Source of the DNA: an uncultured Campylobacter sp.
Lineage (GTDB): Bacteria; Campylobacterota; Campylobacteria; Campylobacterales; Campylobacteraceae
Direction: 5' to 3'
Length of the DNA: 5,708 nucleotides
NCBI RefSeq assembly: GCF_938045535.1
Contig: NZ_CALIMQ010000113.1
Span: forward strand, 1-5,708
The translations under genes and the position numbers were made by a program. Numbering within the stretch: the first letter of the stretch is position 1; each line of letters opens with the position of its first letter. Positions 1 to 5,708 of this stretch are shown here, piece after piece. The notes under the pieces were generated by a model. That model was not told the DNA's origin. It ran no database searches and was given only the letters and a program-made list of their open reading frames with translations.

Positions 1-27
1 CATTAAAAAATCGGGGAATATTAGTAT

Positions 28-1161
28 ATGAGACTTATCGGATTTATTAGAGGTGAAAATGTCATAGTCGCCACGGGCGGGGTCGAGTATAGCTACGAAA
101 TGCTGGGCGAGCGCGATCCTAGCCTAACCGACGGCGATGAGGTAAGCTTCGACACGCTAGCATCCAGCGCGATAAATATAAAGCGCGTCGAGGGTTCTAA
201 ATCCAAAGACCGTGTAGCGCAAAAAGTAGCCCCACAGCCAAAAGAATCTGCAAAGCAAAACGATGAAATTTTTGGCGATAAGAATTCCGCAGAAAACAAT
301 GTATCCGAAGCGCCATCCTTTCAAAGCTCCACCGAAAATATCGCAGAGGATAAATCCGCCGTAAAAGAAGCGAAGGTCGCAAAAAAATTTAATAAATTTA
401 AATTTAACCGCAAAGCCAAGCTTACGAGTGCAAAAAAACCGAAATTCTTTGGATTTGAGTTCGTCCAAACAGACGATCTGCGCACCACACAAAGCGTCGA
501 GAGTAAAATTTATACTTCATCTATCCGCAAGGAAGGGCTTAAATCCATAATCCTGCCCATAGTGCCGATAGTCCTTATTTTGATATTCCGCTCGCAAATC
601 GCAAGCATATTTCTATCTTTTTCGCAGATCCAAGACTACGTCAATCAAGACACGGTTTATATGGTAATGGATCTGCTGATTTTCCTTAGTTTTGCGCTAT
701 TTTATCTGCTGCCGCTTAACCGCGCGATAAACCTACTCTCCATAGCGACGCACGATCAATACCCGATGCATCAAATGGCGAATTACAACGTCTTTATCAT
801 CCTGTGCGTCATCTCTACGATCCTACAGGATAAGAGCCTGGGGCTAGATGAGTTCGAGCAGTTTTTCATCTGCGGCGTGATCGGACTTGGGCTCATTTCG
901 TTTTATTATAAGTTCAAGGCGTTTTCGTTTATGTTTTTCAAAACTGCAGGCTCAATCCTATTTGCTCCTGCGCTGCTTGTGGAGCTCGCGGCTATTATTT
1001 TCATCGGCATCGGCGACCGCTATACTGGCGCGTCGATGAAATTTATGGAGCTTACAGGGCTATTTTTTGCGAGCACGGCGTGGCGATACATAATAATCTT
1101 TATCGTTATGTCGCCGCTTTATTTCCTTGGATTTTGTATGCTAAGGCGGATTAAAAAATAA
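28..1161 (+). CDS. Hypothetical multi-pass membrane protein with beta-rich N-terminus and charged linker
   Basis: I do not recognise this 377-residue protein. Three parts can be seen. Residues 1-55 are a compact, strand-rich segment (RLIGFIRGENVIVATGG, then LTDGDEVSFDTL), somewhat like a small beta-barrel of the cold-shock/OB type; that likeness is an impression, not a domain call. Residues 56-165 are polar and low in complexity, rich in K, E, A, S and N, with a strongly basic patch at 117-139, and look disordered. Residues 171-372 hold about six hydrophobic segments: roughly 171-198, 209-230, 254-266, 279-297, 306-328 and 353-372, ending in the basic tail RRIKK. There is no signal peptide, so the soluble part is probably cytoplasmic. 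The ATG at 28 is supported by a GGGGAA at 13-18, nine bases upstream. It converges with tgt across a gene-free spacer. Being a real gene is well supported by length and membrane topology; its function is unknown. Confidence 0.85.
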   Translation: MRLIGFIRGENVIVATGGVEYSYEMLGERDPSLTDGDEVSFDTLASSAINIKRVEGSKSKDRVAQKVAPQPKESAKQNDEIFGDKNSAENNVSEAPSFQSSTENIAEDKSAVKEAKVAKKFNKFKFNRKAKLTSAKKPKFFGFEFVQTDDLRTTQSVESKIYTSSIRKEGLKSIILPIVPIVLILIFRSQIASIFLSFSQIQDYVNQDTVYMVMDLLIFLSFALFYLLPLNRAINLLSIATHDQYPMHQMANYNVFIILCVISTILQDKSLGLDEFEQFFICGVIGLGLISFYYKFKAFSFMFFKTAGSILFAPALLVELAAIIFIGIGDRYTGASMKFMELTGLFFASTAWRYIIIFIVMSPLYFLGFCMLRRIKK

Positions 1162-1190
1162 ATTCTACAAAATTTTGCCGCAGATTTGGC

Positions 1191-1238
1191 TGCGATGAAA
1201 TTTTACTACGATAGAATTCCACTCAAAATTTCATCGCA
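1191..1238. repeat. 14-bp perfect inverted repeat just after the membrane-protein gene
   Basis: TGCGATGAAATTTT (1191-1204) is matched exactly by AAAATTTCATCGCA (1225-1238), leaving a 20-base loop. It begins 29 bases past the stop codon at 1161. The stem could mark the 3' end of the transcript. However, no run of T follows on either strand and the stem is mostly A/T, so it is not a textbook factor-independent terminator. A second, smaller hairpin (CGCAG 1179-1183 with CTGCG 1190-1194) shares bases 1191-1194 with the large stem, so the two cannot form together. Confidence 0.5.
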
Positions 1239-1738
1239 AAATTTAGCACGAAGACAGAATTTAGCGGGGATTTGAACTTTATCAAAGTAAAATTCTACCG
1301 CATTAAAATTTTATCGCAATAAAATTCCATAATTTTAGCGCAGATCGTACGCCCTAAAGCAATATATGTGTTTTATACGCGTTAATGCACGCTTACAAAA
1401 TACACCAATGCCTGCGAAATTTCGATGCAATGCCCCTTATTTGACAAAAGCTGTGGCAATTGATATCACGGCTTTAAAATCCTACCGCTAAATTCCATCT
1501 TTAAATCTCGCGCGCTCAGCAAATATCGACGCAGAATTTTATCCACGCAATTCGGCGCGAAATTCAAAGCTAAATTTCACATCGCATTCTACGGCGAAAT
1601 TCCAAGACATAACTCTATCATAATAAAATTTTGCTGAAATAAAATTCTAATTGATGCCAAAGCCTAAGTGCGGAATTTAAAGCTACAAGCTCCTCGCTCC
1701 GCAGCTAATTAAATTTCATAGCCAAAATTTTGTCGCGT

Positions 1739-1801
1739 TTAAATTTAGCTGCCCGCACGCCGTATTAAAATTCCGCCCGCTGCCGTCGCGGCTAAATTTA
1801 A
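1739..1801. repeat. Imperfect 14-bp inverted repeat just after tgt
   Basis: Arms 1739-1752 and 1788-1801 (TTAAATTTAGC core) pair over 14 positions with one G-T pair in the stem and a 35-base G+C-rich loop. On the minus strand it lies 37 bases past the tgt stop codon, the mirror of the inverted repeat after the convergent gene. There is no T run after either arm, so a terminator role is inferred only from position. The core word TAAATTTAGC is common in this window, so pairing by chance is possible. Confidence 0.4.
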
Positions 1802-1838
1802 CTATCGCGCTAAATTCTGCGCCCTCGCCTGCTGAAAT

Positions 1839-3005
1839 TTAATCTCGCGCCCCGCTTCGTGCGGCGTAGAATTCCCGCCTAAACTCTGCAAACCGCCCGC
1901 GCATTATCGCCTCTCTCATATCCGCGGCAAGGCGCAGGTAATAATGCAGATTGTGAATGCTTGCGAGGCGGTAAAAGCTAAGCTCGCGCGCGCGAAATAG
2001 ATGATTTAGGTAGCCACGGCTGAAGCGCTTGCACGTGTAGCAGTCGCAGTGCGGATCGATCGGATCGTGATCGTTGATAAAGCCCGCGTTTTTGATGCTG
2101 ATCTTGCCGAAGCTCGTAAATAGCGTGCCGTTGCGGGCGTTGCGCGTAGGCATCACGCAGTCGAACATATCCACGCCGCGAGCGACGTTTTCGACGAGAT
2201 CCTCGGGCGTGCCGACCCCCATCAAATATCGCGGTCGCGCCGCATCGACGTATGGCATCATAGCCTCTACGGTTTCGTACATCAGCTCGTTTTTCTCGCC
2301 CACGCTGAGCCCTCCGATCGCAAGCCCGTCGAAGCTCATCTCGCACAGCGCTTCGGCGCAAAATTTGCGCGCCTGCGGGTCGGTGCCGCCTTGGATTATA
2401 CCGAAGATATTTTGATGCGTATGCAAGCCGCGAGATTTCATGGCCTCGTGATAATCTATCGCCTCGCGAGCCCATTTTATCGTGCGCGCGACGCTTAGAT
2501 CGATCCGCTTTTTAAGCCGCGATCTATCATCGCTGCTAAGTGCGCCAGGCTCACGCGGCAGCTCCACTAAATCGTCCAAAATCATCATAATATCGGAGTT
2601 TAGCTCATACTGCGTATCGAGCACGGAGCGCGGCGTGAAATAATGCATGCTGCCGTCGATGTGGCTTTTAAATTTTATGCCGCCCTCGTCGTTTTTGGTG
2701 TTTGCGCGCAGGCTAAACGCCTGAAAGCCGCCGCTGTCGGTCAAAAAGCTGCGAGAAAATTTCGTAAATCCGTGCAACCCGCCGAATTCCGCCACCACCC
2801 GCGATCCCGGGCGCAGATACATGTGATAGGTGTTGGCAAGGATGATCTGCGCGCCCAGGAGCTGCACTATATCCGTAGCATCGAGCGCCTTGACCGCGCC
2901 CACGGTGCCGACCGGCATAAAAACGGGTGTGCGGATCGTGCTGTGCGCCGTGCAGATCGTGCAAGCGCGCGCCGCGCCGTCCTCGGCGTCTATTTGAAAA
3001 TCCAT
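1839..3005 (-). CDS. tgt: tRNA-guanine transglycosylase (queuosine biosynthesis)
   Basis: This cytoplasmic enzyme exchanges guanine-34 in the anticodon of tRNAs for Asp, Asn, His and Tyr with preQ1, a late step of queuosine synthesis. The 388-residue protein is complete. D90 in TDSGGFQ is the catalytic acid/base position, and D282 in [14 protein letters not shown] is the nucleophile. C320, C322, C325 and H351 match the zinc site. V235 in GGLSVGE fits bacterial preQ1 enzymes. These assignments come from lining the sequence up by eye with the Zymomonas mobilis enzyme. It is slightly longer than the usual 370-375 residues, because of a longer segment after D144 ([17 protein letters not shown]), where many bacteria have DECTPYPA, and a short basic C-terminal tail. 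The segment resembles Campylobacterota homologues. The ATG at 3005 has AAAGGA six bases upstream on the minus strand. It appears to be transcribed alone, 393 bases after the ATPase/small-protein pair. G+C is visibly higher than in the spacers and the plus-strand gene. Confidence 0.98.
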   Translation of the reverse strand: MDFQIDAEDGAARACTICTAHSTIRTPVFMPVGTVGAVKALDATDIVQLLGAQIILANTYHMYLRPGSRVVAEFGGLHGFTKFSRSFLTDSGGFQAFSLRANTKNDEGGIKFKSHIDGSMHYFTPRSVLDTQYELNSDIMMILDDLVELPREPGALSSDDRSRLKKRIDLSVARTIKWAREAIDYHEAMKSRGLHTHQNIFGIIQGGTDPQARKFCAEALCEMSFDGLAIGGLSVGEKNELMYETVEAMMPYVDAARPRYLMGVGTPEDLVENVARGVDMFDCVMPTRNARNGTLFTSFGKISIKNAGFINDHDPIDPHCDCYTCKRFSRGYLNHLFRARELSFYRLASIHNLHYYLRLAADMREAIMRGRFAEFRREFYAARSGARD

Positions 3006-3010
3006 CTTGA

Positions 3011-3017
3011 TCCTTTA
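3011..3017 (-). promoter_or_regulatory. Ribosome binding site of tgt
   Basis: Read on the minus strand, this is AAAGGA followed by T, five to six bases before the ATG at 3005. It is a good Shine-Dalgarno match at normal spacing and fixes the start of tgt. Confidence 0.75.
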
Positions 3018-3079
3018 AATTTAGCTTCTTGGCTTTTTTAGCCTCTTTTCGCGCACTCGGCGCAAAATTTTAAAAAGCG

Positions 3080-3085
3080 ATTGTA
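3080..3085 (-). promoter_or_regulatory. Possible tgt promoter, -10 element
   Basis: The minus strand reads TACAAT here, one base from the consensus TATAAT, with A/T-rich sequence (AAATTTAAATTT) directly upstream. Campylobacter vegetative promoters are known for a conserved -10 box, A/T-rich upstream sequence and no clear -35 box, which fits. It would give a leader of about 65-70 bases before tgt. The evidence is one short motif, so confidence is low. Confidence 0.3.
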
Positions 3086-3345
3086 GCGAAATTTAAATTT
3101 GCGGCAGGTAAAGGCGGGTTAAATTTAAAGGATATTATGAAGCGTTTGCGGATTAAAATTTAAGTAGCGGAGTCGCCGCAACTGCAAAACGTAAAATTTG
3201 CAAGCAAAACTATGACCACAAAATTTGAAAATACAAATTCGATTAAATTTACGAAGTGAGATTATTGATAGCAAATTTAGCTGAAAACGGTGCAAATTTG
3301 ACCGCTTACGACGTTTTATTCGGCGGCTGCGTCTAAAGAAATTTA

Positions 3346-3384
3346 GCGGCTTTAGAGTTTTATCTTTGCACTTTCAAAAGCCGC
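3346..3384 (-). terminator. Possible terminator of the ATPase/small-protein unit
   Basis: On the minus strand GCGGCTTT (3384-3377) pairs with AAAGCCGC (3353-3346) over eight bases, with a 23-base loop. TAAATTTCTTT follows, a T-rich but interrupted tail. It starts about 15 bases after the stop codon of the 114-residue protein. Position and G+C-rich stem base support a terminator; the large loop and imperfect T tract weaken it. Confidence 0.35.
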
Positions 3385-3398
3385 GACGCGCTATATCG

Positions 3399-3743
3399 CT
3401 AAACGCTTTTGCGTGCGCGAGGCTTCCTTTTTAGGGGCGCGCTTTTTGCGGACACGCTTTTGCCGTCCGATAAATTTTGCAAGGCTAAATTTGCTTCGGA
3501 TCTCTTTCTGCCCCGACTCTTTGCTTTTCTATTTTGCAAAACCTCGCTGTACGGCGAGCCGTAAAGGCTAGCGTGCCAGATCGCGCATCCTAGCATAACT
3601 ATGCCGGAAAATTTATGCAGCTGCGACATGCGCGAGTTCATATTTAGCGCGGTTAGAGCCGTGATGCCCATACTCACTCCCAGTGCCGTTTTAGCCGCTT
3701 TGCGCTGAAAATTTAGATCCAAAATTTTATCTTCAATGCTCAA
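3399..3743 (-). CDS. Small two-helix membrane protein with very basic tail, coupled to the P-type ATPase
   Basis: I do not recognise a named family for this 114-residue protein. After a short polar N-terminus, hydrophobic segments lie at about 16-35 (AKTALGVSMGITALTALNM) and 42-62 (LHKFSGIVMLGCAIWHASLYG), forming a likely helical hairpin. The remaining 72-114 is strongly basic, with 15 K/R against two acidic residues, so by the positive-inside rule the tail should be cytoplasmic. The second helix contains H43, C53 and H57; two histidines 14 apart plus a cysteine could bind a metal, which is speculation. The start is TTG at 3743. A stop lies two codons upstream in frame, and AAAGGGG sits six bases before the TTG. 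The gene overlaps the ATPase end by 11 bases, so translation is probably coupled. A role as an accessory subunit or regulator of the pump is inferred from context only. Confidence 0.75.
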   Translation of the reverse strand: MSIEDKILDLNFQRKAAKTALGVSMGITALTALNMNSRMSQLHKFSGIVMLGCAIWHASLYGSPYSEVLQNRKAKSRGRKRSEANLALQNLSDGKSVSAKSAPLKRKPRARKSV

Positions 3744-5708
3744 ATTTTACCCCTTTAATGGAATTTAGTAGTAGCCCAATCGTCGTGCCGTTGTGCAGCA
3801 GTGCCGTAGCTACGGGGCTTAACGCGCCGAAGGTCGCCAAAAATAAAATGATCGAATTTATCCCCACGGTGGCGTTGAAATTTCGATTTACGAGCCGCAG
3901 CGTGTCGTTAGCCAGCGCCTTTACCTGCGCGACGCCCTCGATGTCATTTTTCAAAAGCCCGATCTGCGCGGAAGCCTTGGCGATCTCGGCGCCGTTTAGC
4001 ATGCTGATACCAATGTCCGCCTTCATCAGGCTCGGCGCATCGTTTATGCCGTCGCCCACGAAGACCACCTTTCGCCCCTCGGCTTTTAACTGCTCTAAAA
4101 TTTCGGTCTTTTGCGTCGGCAGTAGCTCGCCATAATAGCGATCTACGCCGAGCTTTTTGGCCACGACGCGAGCTTTTGATTTCACGTCGCCGCTTAGCAT
4201 GACGATCTGCTCTGCACCCAACTCGCGGAGCCTAGCGATAACAGCGCGAGCGTTTGCGCGCACCTCGTCTCTAAGCCCGATGAGCCCCAAAAGTCTGCCG
4301 TCAAATGCGATGTAAAGCAGCGCGAGCCCCTTTTGCATCGCAAGATCGATGGTCTGCTCATGCGCTGCAAACGAGATCATCTCGTCGTCCTCCAGGAAGT
4401 GGCGCGAGCCGATGATGAGCTTTTTGCCCTCGATACTTGTTTTAACGCCGTGAGCGACGACGAATTCCACCTCGTCGTGGTGTTTGTGTATAAAACCGTG
4501 CTTTTTAGCCGCATCCACGATCGCCTCGGCTACGGGGTGAAAGTAATGCTCCTCCGCGCTTGCGGTTAAATTTAAAATATCGTTTTTGCTGAAGCGCTCG
4601 TCAAACGATATGATCTCGGCGACTTCCAGGTTGCCGTACGTAAGCGTGCCCGTCTTATCGAATACGAAGGTATCGGCACTCGCAAGCGACTCAAGAGCCT
4701 TGGCGCCTTTGATCAAAATCCCGTTCTTGCCCGCCTTTGAGATGCTTGATTTAAAAGCAACCGGCGTAGGCAGCTTAAGCGCGCACGAGTAGTCCGCCTG
4801 CAGCACCGAAGCTACGGTCATAAAATTTCGATTTATCAGATAGGACACGCCCGCAAGCCCGAAGGTCACCGGTACGAGCTTGTCGGCTAGGTGGGTCGTA
4901 TGCATGCCGATGCTGGAGCGCTCGTTAAGAGATGCCGTGATGTAGTGCTTTATGCGCTGCGTGGAGGTGTTTTCACCGACGTTTTCCGCCCAGATACGGA
5001 TCCTGCCCTCCTCCACGATAGTGCCGCTTAACACGCTATCGCCGCGAGATTTTTTCACCGCGACCGATTCGCCCGTCATATTGGCTTGATTTATCATCGC
5101 TTCGCCGCTTACGACGTGTCCGTCCACGGCTATAACGTCGCCTGCGCCCACGACCACGATGTCGCCTACCTTTAGCTTAGAAGTTGCGATTTTGACTTCA
5201 GTCTTTTTGCCGTTCTGATCTATCTCTACCCAAGCCTCCGCGATGTCCGGGCGGGCGAGCTCGCGGATTAAATCGTCGCTTTTATAAACGGTGCTTTCCT
5301 CCATGTATTCGCCAAGAGCGAGCATCGCGTTGGTGCTGTTTGCGGCAAAGATATCTCCGCGCGCGAGCGAAATCCCGACCGCCATCGCTTCAAGAGTTTT
5401 TGAGGTCAGTCCGTGACGAAAGCTTTCTTTAATGCCCTCTTTTAAGATAGGCATGCACGCTACGATACTAAATGCGCGCGCTAAAGGCGAAGTGCGAAAG
5501 ATTAAATTTCCCCCCAACGCAAGAAGTGCTAAGATAAATTCGTTTTTGCTCGGTAAATTTTTATGGCTAGCGGGGATAATTGATTTTAGCTCGCTTAAAT
5601 TTAAAGCCGCAAGTTGCCTTAGAATTCCTGCCTTATTTACGCCTGCGTCAAGCTTAAGGATCAAAGAGCCGATTTTAGCGTTAAATCTAGCTTCCGTTAC
5701 GCCTTCAA
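3733..5708 (-). CDS. Heavy-metal (P1B-type) P-type ATPase with non-CPC metal motif, 5' end outside window
   Basis: This inner-membrane pump moves a metal cation using ATP. Numbering from the first complete visible codon (5706), 657 residues are present. Residues 1-19 (EGVTEARFNAKIGSLILKL) read like the end of a heavy-metal-associated domain, and the frame is open to the edge. The first apparent start, TTG at 5664, is therefore internal. Hydrophobic segments follow at about 57-90 and 105-135. TGES of the actuator domain is at 211-214, and membrane segments at about 277-320. The phosphorylated D350 is in DKTGTLT. The nucleotide-domain HP is at 390-391, GDGINDAP at 551-558, and the last two helices at about 612-650. 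All catalytic motifs are intact. The fourth-helix motif is DYSCALKLPTP (305-315) instead of CPCALGLATP, and the last helix has HNGTT (638-642). Copper or zinc specificity should therefore not be assumed; families with this motif, such as the mycobacterial CtpC group, are my best guess. It overlaps the downstream small membrane-protein gene. Confidence 0.95.
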   Translation of the reverse strand, partial: EGVTEARFNAKIGSLILKLDAGVNKAGILRQLAALNLSELKSIIPASHKNLPSKNEFILALLALGGNLIFRTSPLARAFSIVACMPILKEGIKESFRHGLTSKTLEAMAVGISLARGDIFAANSTNAMLALGEYMEESTVYKSDDLIRELARPDIAEAWVEIDQNGKKTEVKIATSKLKVGDIVVVGAGDVIAVDGHVVSGEAMINQANMTGESVAVKKSRGDSVLSGTIVEEGRIRIWAENVGENTSTQRIKHYITASLNERSSIGMHTTHLADKLVPVTFGLAGVSYLINRNFMTVASVLQADYSCALKLPTPVAFKSSISKAGKNGILIKGAKALESLASADTFVFDKTGTLTYGNLEVAEIISFDERFSKNDILNLTASAEEHYFHPVAEAIVDAAKKHGFIHKHHDEVEFVVAHGVKTSIEGKKLIIGSRHFLEDDEMISFAAHEQTIDLAMQKGLALLYIAFDGRLLGLIGLRDEVRANARAVIARLRELGAEQIVMLSGDVKSKARVVAKKLGVDRYYGELLPTQKTEILEQLKAEGRKVVFVGDGINDAPSLMKADIGISMLNGAEIAKASAQIGLLKNDIEGVAQVKALANDTLRLVNRNFNATVGINSIILFLATFGALSPVATALLHNGTTIGLLLNSIKGVKFEH
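3750..3756 (-). promoter_or_regulatory. Strong ribosome binding site deciding a TTG start
   Basis: The minus strand reads AAAGGGG, followed by the six bases TAAAAT and then TTG at 3743. The site lies inside the last codons of the ATPase gene. It supports TTG as the real start of the 114-residue protein, against the first in-frame ATG 24 codons later, which would cut into the first membrane helix. Confidence 0.7.

Larger units (their letters stand above)
1162..1838. repeat. Gene-free convergent spacer with degenerate dispersed 14-base repeats
   Basis: No convincing gene, tRNA or other RNA is visible in these 677 bases between the stop codons of the membrane protein and tgt. The stretch is built from variants of AAAATTYYRYCGCA. 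Clear copies are at 1169-1182, 1225-1238, 1289-1302, 1305-1318 and 1724-1737. An inverted copy lies at 1191-1204, and weaker copies at 1416-1429, 1476-1489 and around 1573-1586. The copies at 1225, 1289 and 1305 differ by only one to three C/T changes. Spacing is irregular, there is no fixed spacer length, and units do not match over longer stretches, so this is neither a tandem array nor a CRISPR. It may be a genome-wide word typical of this species, or the remains of a decayed repeat. All reading frames that I followed are broken by stops. Confidence 0.55.
3006..3398. other. Intergenic region between the ATPase unit and tgt
   Basis: No convincing gene is present in these 393 bases. The part nearest tgt contains its ribosome binding site and a candidate promoter; the part nearest the small membrane protein contains a candidate terminator. 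Between them is A/T-rich sequence with repeated AAATTT words. It also holds a 14-base inverted pair (3010-3023 and 3120-3133) and an eight-codon plus-strand frame at 3137-3163. I see no riboswitch fold that I could defend, including preQ1, before tgt. Confidence 0.6.

Noticed and set aside
93..492. Minus-strand open frames opposite the first membrane-protein gene
   Set aside because: They are cysteine- and phenylalanine-rich translations opposite a low-complexity linker, with no independent support.
1441..1469. TTGACA with TATCAC 17 bases downstream, resembling a plus-strand promoter
   Set aside because: The -10 match is poor, no gene follows on the plus strand before tgt's 3' end, and -35 boxes are not typical of Campylobacter vegetative promoters.
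1447..1475. Nine-base hairpin AAAGCTGTG / CACGGCTTT with one G-T pair
   Set aside because: It has no T tract on either side and no gene end close by, so it may be chance in a repeat-rich spacer.
1162..1838. CRISPR array, tRNA gene or transposase remnant in the long spacer
   Set aside because: Repeats are short, degenerate and irregularly spaced in both orientations; no tRNA-like T-loop or cloverleaf was seen; frames that I followed across 1340-1490 gave no recognisable protein.
1978..2475. Open frames on both strands inside tgt (1978-2475 minus, 2074-2415 plus, 2643-3041 plus, 2713-2964 minus)
   Set aside because: They lie within the strongly supported tgt gene, have arginine- and alanine-rich composition typical of shadow frames in G+C-rich DNA, and show no recognisable domains.
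3028..3045. GGCT / AGCC mini-hairpin in the tgt leader, considered as a preQ1 riboswitch part
   Set aside because: The stem is only four bases, and I could not find the paired A-rich tail or conserved aptamer bases expected of a preQ1 riboswitch.
3212..3259. Fifteen-codon plus-strand frame starting ATGACCACA
   Set aside because: It has no ribosome binding site and is easily explained by chance in A/T-rich DNA.
3758..4792. Plus-strand open frames opposite the ATPase (3758-4135, 4333-4569, 4586-4792)
   Set aside because: They are antisense to conserved ATPase motifs, lack ribosome binding sites that I can see, and look like shadows.

Overview
The window looks like chromosomal DNA from a Campylobacter-type Campylobacterota species. 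The evidence is indirect: spacers are saturated with AAATTT/AAAATTC words, genes are tightly packed, and the Tgt protein carries an extended DDLVELP segment that resembles Campylobacterota homologues. G+C is moderate and rises noticeably in tgt, by eye. That fits the higher-G+C oral/gut campylobacters (C. gracilis, C. showae, C. rectus group) better than C. jejuni, but the species cannot be fixed from this sequence alone.

Layout from left to right: (1) 28-1161, plus strand, an unrecognised multi-pass membrane protein with a small beta-rich N-terminus and a long charged linker. (2) 1162-1838, a 677-base convergent spacer with no gene. It is filled with degenerate copies of a 14-base word in both orientations and has a long inverted repeat within 40 bases of each flanking stop codon. 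(3) 1839-3005, minus strand, tgt, the tRNA-guanine transglycosylase of queuosine biosynthesis, with all key residues present. (4) 3006-3398, a second spacer holding the probable tgt promoter and ribosome binding site and a possible terminator for the next unit. (5) 3399-3743, minus strand, a 114-residue two-helix membrane protein with a very basic tail. (6) 3733-5708, minus strand, a heavy-metal P-type ATPase that runs off the right edge of the window.

The most interesting part is the last pair. The ATPase and the small protein overlap by 11 bases in the order ATPase then small protein, so they are almost certainly co-transcribed and translationally linked. The ATPase has all catalytic P-type motifs, but its fourth membrane helix reads DYSCALKLPTP where classical metal pumps have CPCALGLATP. 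The cysteine-proline-cysteine signature is therefore reduced to a single cysteine and the usual proline is absent. Its last helix carries HNGTT. An in-frame extension upstream of the first apparent start codon reads as the end of a heavy-metal-associated-like domain, so the true N-terminus lies outside the window. The small protein may be a membrane partner of the pump, comparable in arrangement (not by demonstrated homology) to the small PacL proteins beside mycobacterial P-type ATPases. The metal and the role of the small protein cannot be read from the sequence.

The tgt gene and the plus-strand membrane protein have no visible functional link to the pump.
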